Source: Valencia hispanica
Lineage: Eukaryota; Chordata; Actinopteri; Cyprinodontiformes; Valenciidae
Reading direction: 5' to 3'
DNA length: 64,000 nt
NCBI GenBank assembly: GCA_963556495.2
Contig: OY747707.1
Coordinates: 31,211,371-31,275,370 of the forward strand
A program made the translations under genes and the position numbers. Below are positions 23,620 through 34,448 of this stretch, one piece after another. Numbering within the stretch: the stretch's first letter is position 1; each line of letters begins with the position of its first letter. Below the pieces are notes generated by a model. That model was not told where the DNA came from. It saw only the letters and a list, made by a program, of their open reading frames with translations, and did no database searches.

Positions 23620-24270
23620 ATACGTTTTAGATCTATGGATGGGTTTTAACCCACTCTTTGCAGAATAGTTTTTAATGAGGCACTTTGGAGGGTACTAAGA
23701 TCATGTCGCAGGATACTATTAAAATTTAAGCCCTGACTTTGACTAGGCCACTCCTAAACCATTTGTTTGGTTTGGTTTTAAATCACTTGGAGTTGGACTT
23801 GCTGGTGTGCTTTGGATCATCATTCTGCTGCGTAACCCAAATGTTCTTGAGGATAAGATGATTGTGGGATGTTCTTCCTCAAGTGCGTCTGTTAAAGAAC
23901 AGAATTCATGTTTCATCATTTATGCTAATTTATCCAGGTCCTGAGGAGGCAAAGCAGCCACAGAACATCAAACTACCACCACAATGTTTGACTGTGGGTA
24001 ATGATCTTCTTTTTTTCCCTAAAATATTAGTTTCTTGTCAGTCCACAGAATATTTTCCCCATAAGTCTTTTGGATAATCAAGATGATTTTTGGATCAATG
24101 TAAGATGGACTGACTTCATGGTGTCAGTAAGGATTTATATAAGGAATAATCAGGCCTGGCTAAGAGTTGTGAAACTAGGCAAGGGTTTAATTACTTTTCA
24201 CAATGGGTCAGGTAGGTTCCCCCTGCCCCCATCTTTAGTATATGAAATCACTTGAAAATGTTATTTTTCT
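23620..24270 (-). mobile_element. Tc1-like transposase relic
   Basis: The plus strand contains the reverse complements of WPSQS-type sequence (GACTTTGACTAGGCCACTCC), the second catalytic block NDPKHT (GGTGTGCTTTGGATCATC) and KHGGG (CCACCACAATGTTTGAC) in the order expected for a minus-strand transposase. It is heavily degraded. Confidence 0.7.
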
Positions 24271-27229
24271 ATTATTACTTAGGTCATTAAAGGACAAAAA
24301 TTGAGCAAATCAGAATCAGCAAACACCCATCACTGCACTGTACAGTATATCCAGAACACGTATCCTCCTGACAACCAGGATAGAAAATGTTGTACTATTG
24401 TATCTTTTTTTTATCTTACCCATTTATTTGGTAGGTAATTATGACAATGCAAACATGTTTTTCAGAAGAAATTCTTATTTTAAACATATGTGCTACAGCG
24501 AACATCAGGACGTCTAATAAAACAAGCTAAACCATGATGGACAGAGTTGAAATCACTGAATCATAAAGAGGATACCCACAGCTCTGGTCAGAAGAATGTG
24601 AAAGCCCAATTAACTCAACAAGCTTGGACAGTCTTTGAGGCAATTTTTATGTATCTGCAGGTTCCAAGATGGCTGCCATGAATATGTTCTCTCTCCGTTT
24701 TTTAATCTTTAATGGAAGTTGCACCTGGCCCGGCATTTCCGTTTAGCTGGGATACCTTCCTAGAGAAGGCCATTGGCTGAGTTATTGCTGAACAAAGACT
24801 TCATGTTCTCTCTGTATGGAGGACCGTGTCGTTCTGTGTTTTGCACCAACTCTCCTCTGGACAAAGCAACTGTAGGAGCTGATCCTGCCTCTAACTACTG
24901 TACATGTACTCCCATAACTTGTACTACTGAGCTGAAGCGTAAGTGATTAGCTGTTGCTCATCCAAGTAAAAACACTAATGGAGCTAAAGCTTCAATTAAC
25001 TCTTAGGTTTTTCTTTAACATAGAAAGTACTCTTGGAGCAGCTTTATGTGTCTCCTCTGTCATCTCAAACCAAGATAGATGCTCACAATGAGCCAGGTTC
25101 TGCTGGAGCTTTCTACCTTTTAAAGTGGAGTTCTTCTTCCCATTGTCGCCACATGCTTCTTCAGGATGAGGGATTGCTGTAAATTCAATGACTTGATGCA
25201 GCTGGGCTTCCTTAGAAAGCTTTTTAACAATTGCCAAAAATAAATTGAACTTGTTAGTTGCCGGGATCAAATAGCAATTTTGAAATAGATATTGAATTCG
25301 TCTAATTACATTGAACTGAATATGTATATCTGTGTATTAACTGGACCAGTTTGTGTTGTAAAGATCTTTGAGACGATCAAAGGATCAGTGCTATGTAATT
25401 GAACTGAACAGTTGATGTTGGCATGTACTATTTTGGTCACACATACATGCATTATAAAGATACTGGTGAGGTGATTTAAAAATCCACAGTAAAATACATT
25501 TGAATTTCAATTTAAACTGAATTTCCTTTAGAGAATAACAGTAACACTCTAAACTCTCCCACAGTTGAGTCATCCCTTCTTAGTCAAAACATACTGAACA
25601 AAATAAAAGAAATAGCTACAAAGTACAATATAATAGTTATTGAATAAACACTGAAATACTGAGGTTAAATATCGTTATATCACATAAGAAAACTGAAAAA
25701 AATATTTAAAGAAAATGATTGATACAAATATTTTTGTATTCGCTTCTGTTTGCCTGGAAAAAAGTTTGCAAAACACCACCCCTACAACACAGGTATCATT
25801 TTAAAAATCTAAAAGTCTTCTACAGAGACCAACATGGGTCAGCTCATCATTTGTTTGGATTCTACTGACAGACGCTTTAACAGACGAAGTAAATTGACAT
25901 CTGCGCTACATTTGTGCATGAAGTATCTAATCTGCAGTTATTCTATCAAATTGATTTACACAAGGTCTTGAAGGTTAATCAGTTTTCTTCCGTCTTAACC
26001 TTTTTATACATTGATAAAACCAATAAATTGTTCTAAATCTACCATAGCTTCAAATTATTCAACACATAATTTTCACTTTCCTGTCTTCAAATTTGCAAGG
26101 CCACCGATGCCATCTGATGCCATAAACAGAGCTCTCTGCATGGTGAATTAAACCTGTTGTAACATAAGCTTTTCCAACTTTGAATACATATTTGATAAAT
26201 GTATTTTCCTTGCTGCCTTACACATAAAACATTTGTTTTCCTTTGAGATTCTGTATTTTATTGCCTACTCTTTAATTATTTTTTGCAATTCTTTTGTCTT
26301 AGAAAAATTTGAATAAAACTGAAAAGAATGGGTTGAACTCAAAGTCAGGATTGTTTACTTTTGCATAATTTGTGTACATGAATGCATCTGAAACATCTTA
26401 CATTTATGCAGTTCTGTATTATATTTAAAAAAAAAAAACAAATAAGAACAGTTTGGAAGAATATGAATAAGCAATTTCCTTGGGTTTGATTTTAGTAGCA
26501 CAGTTTATTCAGTTTTTAATTTGTAACTCTTAAAACAGGAAACTCTCTACAGCCCCTTTTTTGAATACAAAAGTTGACCTTAGACCTTTTCTGAACCAGG
26601 CAAAGCTCATAGGTTGTGTGCTCGAGAGTCTGCACAAAAGATTCTGAGCAAACTCAACCTACTCAGCAGCTGAGTGTAGCTCTAAGTAAAGCACACTCAA
26701 GAAAAACAAGGAAGCTCTCAGCGGAGAAATCTTTCTGTAATGAATACATTCATTAAACCAGACAGAGGAAGTGAGGACGGCTTTAATCATTTTGTGTTAT
26801 CATCAGCAAAAAGAGCCACAATTTAAATTCACAATTCTCTCTCAGCTGAGTCTTACTCCCAAAACTAAAAATGTGAACAAAGAAAAAAAAAAAAGTAAAA
26901 ATACTCCCTCCTCTGTGTCAATGGAAGGACAGTGAAACAAAAATGTACAAACATTAAATAACAGTCTCGTTTTGTTTCTAAGAGAGAAGAGACTCAAATA
27001 AAAAGCTTCAGGTGGGTATACATATCTGCCAATCGAAACAGAAATTCTTCAATTTCAGCCAAATTGTTTCCAAATGGAAATAGAATTAGATTTAAAAAAT
27101 AAAATGAATGTCTGTAAAAGTAAATACTTTGCATCTCGTTCAAAAATTCAGCTATAATGAGGGAGCTTGATTGGTTTATAGCAGTATTATTTTCCTTTAA
27201 TTCATCTTTGAGGGTTTTAGGGTATTTAT
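24271..27229. other. Intergenic, no recognised gene
   Basis: AT-rich and gene-free as far as I can see. An open frame at 24992-25270 (-) has no recognisable motifs. The only repeat signature is the LINE tail near 25330-25405. Confidence 0.4.
25330..25405 (+). repeat. LINE 3'-tail relic
   Basis: Resembles the fish LINE tail with TTGTAAAGATCTTTGAGACGA and then TGAACTGAAC-type units. Confidence 0.45.
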
Positions 27230-27500
27230 ATACTTCAGTTTATGAAGTGCCAATTCAGAGTAAATGTCATCTTAAGGTAGTTTACAGAAGCCATTCATAC
27301 CATATTCTGTTTAAATCAGTTCACCACATTAAAATCCATACAGTCCAGTTCAGTCCAAATTATAATAGAATACAGCAGAGGTCGGACCATGTCGTTAATC
27401 AGGTCTCAAGTCTTTCCAATCAAGTCTTGAGTCAAGATATCCAAGTCCCAAGTCAATCTGAGTCCTAATCTGAATTTTGAGTCTTAAAAATAATTTTAAT
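27230..27500. repeat. AAGTC-rich interspersed repeat, copy 1
   Basis: CAAGTC/GAGTC units recur many times at about 27400-27485 (TCAAGTC, CAAGTCTTGAGTCAAG). The segment before it (TGCCAATTCAGAGTAAATG) also looks repetitive. A second AAGTC-rich copy lies at 59985-60145. Confidence 0.55.
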
Positions 27501-28595
27501 CTAATTTCAGAATAACAATACTTTCCCAAAAAATATTATTACAACTTTATGGGTGTTTTTATTTTAGTAGAACAACCAGCAAGAGGAACTGACCTTCAGA
27601 ACCTTCCAAAGCTGGAGTGTCCAAAGTGTGGCCTGGGGCTGTTTGCGCCCCTTGGAAAGATTTTGTGTCGTCCCTGGACCACAATGGAAGAATGGCAGTC
27701 TAGTTCACCAGCCAAGGCAGTCAAAATGGATACACTTTAAAATTTTTGTTTATAAATTTTTCATTGAGGCCAGGATTTAAAACAAAAAAACAAAAAACAG
27801 AGCTATTTAAATATTCATAAAAGCAAGCACACACTATTCATTTCCTACTAACAACAACACTTTTTTGCTCACAATTTAATTTTATGGTGAATAAGATCAC
27901 AAAAATTCAGGGACTTTAACTTTAAAGCAGATATTGGTACAACTATATATTAAACTTGGCTGAGTAAAGGAAGAGTTTTTGAAGAAAGTCTGATCCATAT
28001 CCTGTTCTTTTTACTGAGAAAATACACAAAGAAATCTAGATGAAGAAAAAAAGAACACATTCTTTTTTAACGGGGCTAACACGTAAGACTTTTATGTTTT
28101 ATGATTAGCAATACAAATTCTGACTACTTTGTTTTTTTTCATTAAAACAATGTGTATTTATTTTATTGACCAGTTAAAAACATCATGAAGTCAACCAAAC
28201 TTTTTTTGCAAGTTTTGTGTTGCTTGTGGCCTTTTTTTTTTAACAGGACTCTTGTAGCCTTGTGTGTTGTCTAAATAAAAGAAAGTAAATAATGTGGAAA
28301 ACAATCATCATATACTGCAAAACAGTCAATGATATCTGTATCAGTGGTCCCGTCTTAGTAAAGGTATAGAAGCACTGACCCAGGAATACTATCTATGGAA
28401 AGAAATAGCCAACAAAGAAGCATAACTATTGTAATAGCTCAGGATACCTCAAGTTACAATACACTTTTATCAAAAGAAGATTACGTTTATCCTTAAAAGT
28501 AGACTGGTCAAAGTCTCATGGACAGAAGCTTGGAGCTGGTTAAACATGAGAGTAGTGTAGTACGTAAATGATCTAACTCCCATCTACTTTTAGAA
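27501..28595. other. Intergenic, no recognised feature
   Basis: AT-rich sequence. A short open frame at 27549-27740 has no supporting motif or splice signal. Confidence 0.4.
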
Positions 28596-28599
28596 AGTC

Positions 28600-28850
28600 T
28601 AAGAACCACCAGTTAATCTGCGGGTACTCCGGTTTCCTTCCACCTGCCAAAAACGTGAATTTTAGTTTAACTGGTCTCTCTGCATTGCCTTTATTTAGGT
28701 GTGTGTGTGTGTGCGCATAATTGTTTGTCCTGTGTGTCTGTATGTTGCCCTATGATAGACAGGCGACCTGTCCAGGGTGTAGCCTGTCTCTCACCGAATA
28801 ACCTCTGGAGATAAGCACCAGTGAGTCCGAGGTTTAAGACAATGGGTAGA
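28600..28850 (+). repeat. Fish interspersed repeat (GGCGACCTGTCCAGGGTGTA family)
   Basis: Contains GGTACTCCGGTTTCC, a TG-rich block, GTCCTGTGTGTCT and GGCGACCTGTCCAGGGTGTA, the widespread fish repeat that normally ends in (GGAT)n. The tail is lost here. The 3' half of the same family lies at 44166-44358. Confidence 0.65.
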
Positions 28851-30644
28851 CACATCTTTACCAGGAGTGCCAATAGGTTTGCTGAAAAGTAATGGAGAAA
28901 ATGATTGAACCAGCAGTTCGCAAAGCTGACACTAGATGACAGCCTCTCCCTTTCAGACAGCAACAGCGGCTCAATAACAATGCAAAATGGTTCCAGTGTC
29001 ATTACCGCTCACATCTGGAAACCTCAAGACACCCTAAATAAGGAGGAGAACCAGAGAGTTGATTCTAATTTGATTATTTTTCAGCCCACACTTTGCATTA
29101 AACCTAAAATGACTGTTCACCCCTAAATTCACAAGACATTAGAGCAATTATTGTGAAATCAGTTTGGGTGGTTATGAATAAACTGTCCCTGATTGCAGAA
29201 ACCAGATTGTGGTTATGCATGTATACCTCTGCCTGTGGAAAAAAAAGCTACTCAGACTCTTTCATGTATAATTTACCAAAAAGGTAAGTTGATGTTGACC
29301 TCTTTGACTCCTCCGAGACCCTCTGTAGCTTATTATAGAGCCCGAGCTCTCTGTGCCTCTTGACTGCAGCATTAGTCGGGGGCCTGGGTGTACTTTTTCA
29401 TGCTCATAACCAGCAGGGCTTTACTTGGGTTACCCTCCTTGCCCCACCAGCGGCTGTGTGTGCAAGCTTATGTGAGTTTAGGGAGCCGTGGAGAGTACGC
29501 CCAGGAACAGCTGACAATTTATGCTAGTGGGGCCCCCACATTCTCAGAGAGAGAGGAGAGAGGGGGGCAGGGAGGAATGAGGGCCGAAGACAGGAGGGTG
29601 ACAAAGGGGGGACTGGGTGGGAGCAAAGCAGAGTGGGGGCGAAGAAGGAAAAGACGAGGAAGAAGAAGAAGGGGGGAGTAAGAGAGAGAGAGGGAAAAGG
29701 AGGGAGTCTTGTTTGTAGCTTGTCAGCAATTGCTTGAGACAAGCTTCCCCTCCATGTGTGAAAGCTACTTGGCAGGAATGCTCGGGCCGTACCAAGTGGA
29801 GCTGGGCGAGAGGGGGTTGATGGGATCCGCACAAGAGGAACAGACCCGGATCGAGGAGCCAGTGTGTGGCTGAAGTAATCCTTCAGCAGCGTCGGCTCTT
29901 TGATGTTGTATCTTTGTGTTTGTGGAGGGAGGAGGGGGAGAGCGTTGTGTGGGTGTGAATGGGGCTGCAGAGAGGTTTCTGTATGAATATGTGCTCTCTC
30001 TCTCTCCCCAGCAGCAACAAAAGAGAGGCGATGAGACCCCCCCCCCCTGCCTGTGCCTGCCCCCCCACCCCTCTCTAGCTCTCAAGAGAAAGAAAGAAAA
30101 AAAAGAAGAAAAAGAAGAGGATGATGAAACCTGAAGTGGTCTGCAATGTGAATTGTTCATCCACACAGATGTTTGTGCATGCATCTGAAAGTGTGTGTGC
30201 GGTGTGTGCTTGGCAAACATGCATTGATCCTCAGATTTAATCTGTTTACCAACAATCTGTGAAAATCTCATTTGTGCTGTTCATGAATGTGTCTGCGGCT
30301 GCATATCTGCACGTCAGGGAGTTTTCTACCTAGTAGAGGCTGTTATTGTCTTAAGATGTGTGTTTGTTTGTGCGGGCGTGCATTGGGTCATTTTCTTCCC
30401 TAGCCTGTTGCTTTCTCTCGCTGACTGCTCTCTCAGCTCCACATCATGAGGAATGCACACTGAGATGGATTCCTGCAGGATTCCTTCCTCTTCTCTGGCT
30501 TGATTATTCCCACTTCTGCAATGGCTGCTGGATAAACACAGGCATGCATTTTCTCATACTTCCTAGATCCTTAACCAGCTCCCATATTGGTGACCAGACT
30601 TTCCTGTAATCTTTTAAAGTATGAACAGCTCTTTGACCTTTTAA
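28851..30644. other. Non-coding tract with purine/pyrimidine-biased blocks
   Basis: No gene recognised. Open frames in several registers come from low-complexity sequence. 29547-29706 is a strong A/G tract and 29995-30130 holds CT-, C- and GA-rich runs. 29290-29520 is unique-looking and could be a conserved non-coding element. Confidence 0.4.
29547..29706 (+). repeat. Polypurine tract
   Basis: Almost only A and G for about 160 bases, with few interruptions; GA-rich low complexity. Confidence 0.75.
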
Positions 30645-30726
30645 TGTCACGATCCTGGGTTGTTTTGGGGTTTAGTTTGTACTCCAGTGTTCATTTTGTG
30701 CTTTTGTTTTGATGTTTCCTTATTTA

Positions 30727-32046
30727 CAGACCCTTTCCAAAAAATGTGAATATTATGGAAAAGTTTTTTTAGTTCCATAATTCCATTTACAACGTTAAAT
30801 TTACATAGATTATATATTCAGTGCCGACAAATTAAACGATTTCAAGAATTTAGTTTTTTATTTGTTGATAATTTGGGCTTCTAGCTCATAAAACCTATGA
30901 AATCAGGAATTCAAAAAATTACAATACTGTGAAGAAATCACCATTTACTTCTCAGTTTTTGCAGAAGAAAAAGGAAGTAATTAGGATCACATCAAATCAA
31001 TCAAAAATATGGTTTAACTTTGGTTCATTTGTCTCAGTTAGGTTCAATATGGGGAAGACTGCAGACTTGACAACTGGCCAGACGACCATCATTGATACCC
31101 TCCATTGGATGGGTAAGCCACAAAAGCTCATCGTTAAGGAGGCTGGCTGTTCACAGAGTGCTGTGTCCAAGAATATCAATGGAAAGTCTAGTGGAAGGGC
31201 AAAATGTGGCAGGAGAAGATGCACCAGCAGAAGAGCTGACTGTGGGCTTCAGCAGATTATCAAACAGAAAAGATTCATGAATCTGGCAGAGATCCAGAAA
31301 GAGCGGATGGGCTACAACTGTCGGGTTCCTCGTGTCAAACCACTTCTAAGCCTGAGCCAACGTAAGAAGCGTCTCAACTGGGCCAAAGAGAAGAAGGACT
31401 GGACTGTCGGCCAGTGGTCCAAGGTCCTCTTTTCAGATGAAAGTAAAGTGTGCCTCTCATTCAGGAATCAAGGTCCAAGGGTTTGGAGGAAGACGGGTGA
31501 GGAACAGAACCCAAGCTGCTTGAGGTCCAGTGTGAAACATCCACACCTCACCGGACCTAAACAAACCCCTTTGAGAAGAAGAAAATGAGGGGCACCAGAC
31601 CCAAAAACAAAGAACAGCAGACAGTAAGCATCAAGGAAATCTGGGCTTCCATAACTTCTAGGCGACGCCACAGGCTGATTGCCTCAATGCCACGGCACAT
31701 CGAGGCAGTAATTAAAGCAAAGAATTCCCTACCAAGTATTGAAGATTGACATATTGTTTTGAAAGGACCGTATTTTGATTGATTTGATGTGATTCTAATT
31801 TTTTTCTTTTTTTCTGCAAAAACTGAGATGTAAATCTAATTTTTTGAATTCCTGATTCCTGAATTCCTGGAAGCCCAAATGATGTACAAATAAAAAACTA
31901 AATACTTGAAATTGTTTAAGTTGTGGGCTCTGAATCTATAACCGATGGAAGTTCAAAATTCCTAATGGAATTATGGAAATAAATAAACGATAAACGATAA
32001 ATAAATAAACATTTCCATGATATTCAATTTTTTTGGAAAGGGTATG
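30727..32046 (+). mobile_element. Tc1-like transposon with long inverted repeats
   Basis: A 1320-bp element flanked by TA at 30725-30726 and 32047-32048. The terminal inverted repeats are about 280 bp each (30727-31012 and 31770-32046). The outer ends read CAGACCCTTTCC and, on the other strand, CATACCCTTTCC; the inner ends share ATCACATCAAATCAATC. Long repeats of this kind are typical of the IR/DR Tc1 group. An internally deleted transposase gene lies between them. A minus-strand relic of the same family is at 57085-57830. Confidence 0.9.
31049..31588 (+). pseudogene. Tc1 transposase, internally deleted
   Basis: Starts MGKTADLT with a helix-turn-helix region (KPQKLIVKEAGCSQSAVSKNI), then RVPRVKPLL and the first catalytic block LFSDES. 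After SSVKHP the frame jumps to sequence from the extreme C-terminal part, and the C-terminus continues out of frame at 31610-31748 (HRLIASMPRHIEAV). The segment with the second catalytic Asp is deleted and the third catalytic block is altered. Full-length Tc1 transposases are about 340 residues and this copy is plainly inactive. The upstream frame from 30929 is part of the inverted repeat and not the start. Confidence 0.85.
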
Positions 32047-32501
32047 TAGGTCTTCTCATTTGTAATTCATTTCTCTGTATTTAGTTTCTGTTTATCATTA
32101 GGCATTTTGAATTCTTATCAAGTTTCTTTCGGCTTTGGGTTTTACGTGCCTTTCCTTTTGTTCCCTCTGTTTGTTTTCCTTCTGCCACTCTACCTCATGT
32201 CCGAACTGCAACTCATCTCCAATCTTCCCCTGCCTGCTCTCTTTCACACACCTGCATCCGGTTGTCCTTAATTATCTCCCCTGGTTTCTGTGCCATTTTC
32301 CACTCCTCCCCAGTATACTTAAACTCTCTGATCTCTCACTGCCTTCACTGCTGGATTCTCCGTCTTTCTGCCCTCCAAATCCTTGCCCTTGTGTTTTTCC
32401 CTTCGAGAATGTCTGTATTAAGTCAGCCCATCTTTCTGACTGGATCATTTACATAAAAATTAAGTCTGCCTTTAGGTCCTCATTCTTCCAACATCATGAC
32501 A

Positions 32502-33435
32502 TTTAGTATATTAAGCAATGTGTGCTTAACAAGCAAAATGGACAAAAAATGCTGTGCCAGACACAAAAAATATATTAATCTTTAGGAGATGGGCGTTGTC
32601 TTTCATCACAGCTAAGAAATCCAGCACCGACATGACGGAACCTAAGTTCAGATCATCAACTGTATTCCCAGTTTTCATTTGGTAGATGTTTGAGAATCAC
32701 TTCTCTGGTGCTAGTATGTTTGCCAAATTCTGTTACCTTTTTAAAAAAATGATTAGTTTTAAATTATTTCTAACAAAAACAGGAAAAAATTTGTATTTTT
32801 TACAGGTTATTGATAAAGTAGCTTTAGATTTAGTTCTTCATAGTGTTGTGTGTTGTTTGTAGACACAACAACTCATTCTTTATGTGTATGTTAGACGCAA
32901 GGGGAGTCCGACGGCCGCGCAAAGATGCACGGAGTAGTGACAATTTTTTTTAACTGTTTATCGATTGCAATTGAGAGTGTGTCTGTGATTGGTCAGCCCA
33001 ACATCAGCCAAAGATCATTTCAACAACAACAGAAAGCTCCCTCTTTCATCTCATCACCCCTCTGCTTCCCACTGCCCCTGTTGAGAAGGGAAATGAGAGA
33101 AGGAGAAAAAACGAGATGCAGTTTTGAACGAATTAGGCTGTGAATAATTTCCAGGATGTCACAATGAAAGCATTTATGTAATTGGAGCACGCGGCTCACC
33201 GTTGTGCAACCTTAAGACGCAAAATTCTTGATTAGGACCTGGACTGCACTCCACAGCGACCATGTAATGAAAATGGAGGATTTATTGAGGATGCTGTGTT
33301 TGATTGGGCTGCACATACTCATGCAACATCTTGAAGGTATGACAGTAACCGCACCTACAATAGTAGAATAAAGTTAGCACATGGTTTGTATTTTGTTATT
33401 AATAAAGACCAGCTCCTCTGTCTCTGTTGAAAGAA
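32502..33435. other. Intergenic, possible regulatory element
   Basis: No gene recognised. 33130-33340 is non-repetitive and balanced in composition (TGTGAATAATTTCCAGGATG, ATGAAAGCATTTATG) and stands out as a conserved-element candidate. Confidence 0.35.
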
Positions 33436-33950
33436 AAAAAAAGCTTCCCCACAGCATGATGCTGCTACCACCATGCTTTATGGTAGGGATGTTGATGTGG
33501 ATTGTCAGTTTTCTGTCACATATTGCAGTCTGCATGTAGCCCAGACATTTCAGTTCTGGTTTCATTTGAGCTGAGCACATCTTTCCACATGTTTCCCAAA
33601 TGGCTTGTGGGAAAACTGAAAAGGGACGTCTTGAGGCTTTCCTTCAAGTTTTCCATAACTTCATTACTGACCTACCTGCTGTTCCTTAGTTTTCATGATG
33701 CTGTTTGTTCAGTAATGTTCTGTAACAAACCTCTCAGGCCTTTGAAGAACATCTGGATTTATACAAAATTCTGAAGCCAATTGATCCCGCTGTATTTTAT
33801 TTGGTGGTATGAGAGCAAAGGGGGCTGAATAAAAATGCATGCTAAACCTTTTATTTGTCGAAACAAAAAACCATAACTATGTACCATTTCTCTTCCACTT
33901 CACAATTATGTACTACTTTTTGTGATTCTATCATAGCATTCTTTAAGAAG
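33436..33950 (-). mobile_element. Tc1/mariner relic, internally deleted
   Basis: The plus strand has CACAGCATGATGCTGC at 33450 (the minus-strand frame reads KHGGSSIMLWG). It later shows the 5' UTR hallmarks TTCATGATGCTGTTTGTTC, AAAGGGGGCTGAATA and CTTCCACTTCACAATTATG. The central transposase is shortened. Confidence 0.75.
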
Positions 33951-33964
33951 TAAAACACATAGGT

Positions 33965-34240
33965 GACAATTTGGGGAAGAGAAGAAAGAAAATGAGGCAA
34001 AATAATGTGCAAAAGGAAGGAGGGGTAAAGGATGAGGAAATAAGGCAGGGAAAGAGGAAGCAAAGGGGAGGAGAAAAAGATTGGGAAGCAAAAGGGTAGA
34101 TGAAAGCGAGGGAAAGTTGAAAAGTAAAAGGGGGAGGAGAAATGAATGAAGACTGGCTGAGGAAGGCAGGGAGAGAGGCCGGTGGAGGAGGAGGAGGAGA
34201 AGGAAAGAGGGAGTGAGGGGAAAGGGAGGAGGGTTGATCT
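33965..34240 (+). repeat. Long polypurine tract
   Basis: About 275 bases of predominantly A/G on the + strand, following the Tc1 relic. Confidence 0.75.
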
Positions 34241-34406
34241 CTGGGATTTGAAGCACATTAGTATTCATGGGGAAGAGGAGGCCACAGACAGCAGAGAAAC
34301 AGAGAGGGACCAGACCGAAAGCGGCACACAAACGTAAATATGGCCACACAAGCTTCTGTATACGTGCCCACATACACATCCATAGGGTTGGATGGGGTCT
34401 CGGTTG

Positions 34407-34407
<1 letters not shown>

Positions 34408-34447
<40 letters not shown>
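34408..34447. repeat. (TG)20 microsatellite
   Basis: Uninterrupted TG dinucleotides. Confidence 0.95.

Positions 34448-34448
<1 letters not shown>

Larger units (their letters stand above)
30645..32501 (+). mobile_element. Solo-LTR-like element interrupted by Tc1
   Basis: After removal of the Tc1 at 30727-32046, about 535 bp remain that begin TGTCACGAT (30645) and end ATCATGACA (32501), inverted TG...CA ends of the LTR type. The flanks TTTAA and TTTAG are a near-identical 5-bp target duplication. No coding sequence is present. A related element, TGTCATG...ATCATGACA, lies at 41260-41603. LTR identity is inferred from the ends and length. Confidence 0.55.

Noticed and set aside
28905..29126. 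Open frame with a hydrophilic product (MNQQFAKLTLDDSL)
   Set aside because: No splice signals, no family motif and no upstream promoter; treated as chance.
29388..30271. Long open frames in both strands at 29.4-30.3 kb
   Set aside because: Produced by polypurine and polypyrimidine low complexity; the translations are Ser/Pro or Arg/Glu runs without domains.
30929..31048. Upstream start of the Tc1 transposase frame
   Set aside because: This part lies in the terminal inverted repeat; the conserved transposase start MGKTADLT is at 31049.
33851..34379. Minus-strand Leu/Ser/Phe-rich frames
   Set aside because: Reverse strand of the polypurine tract.
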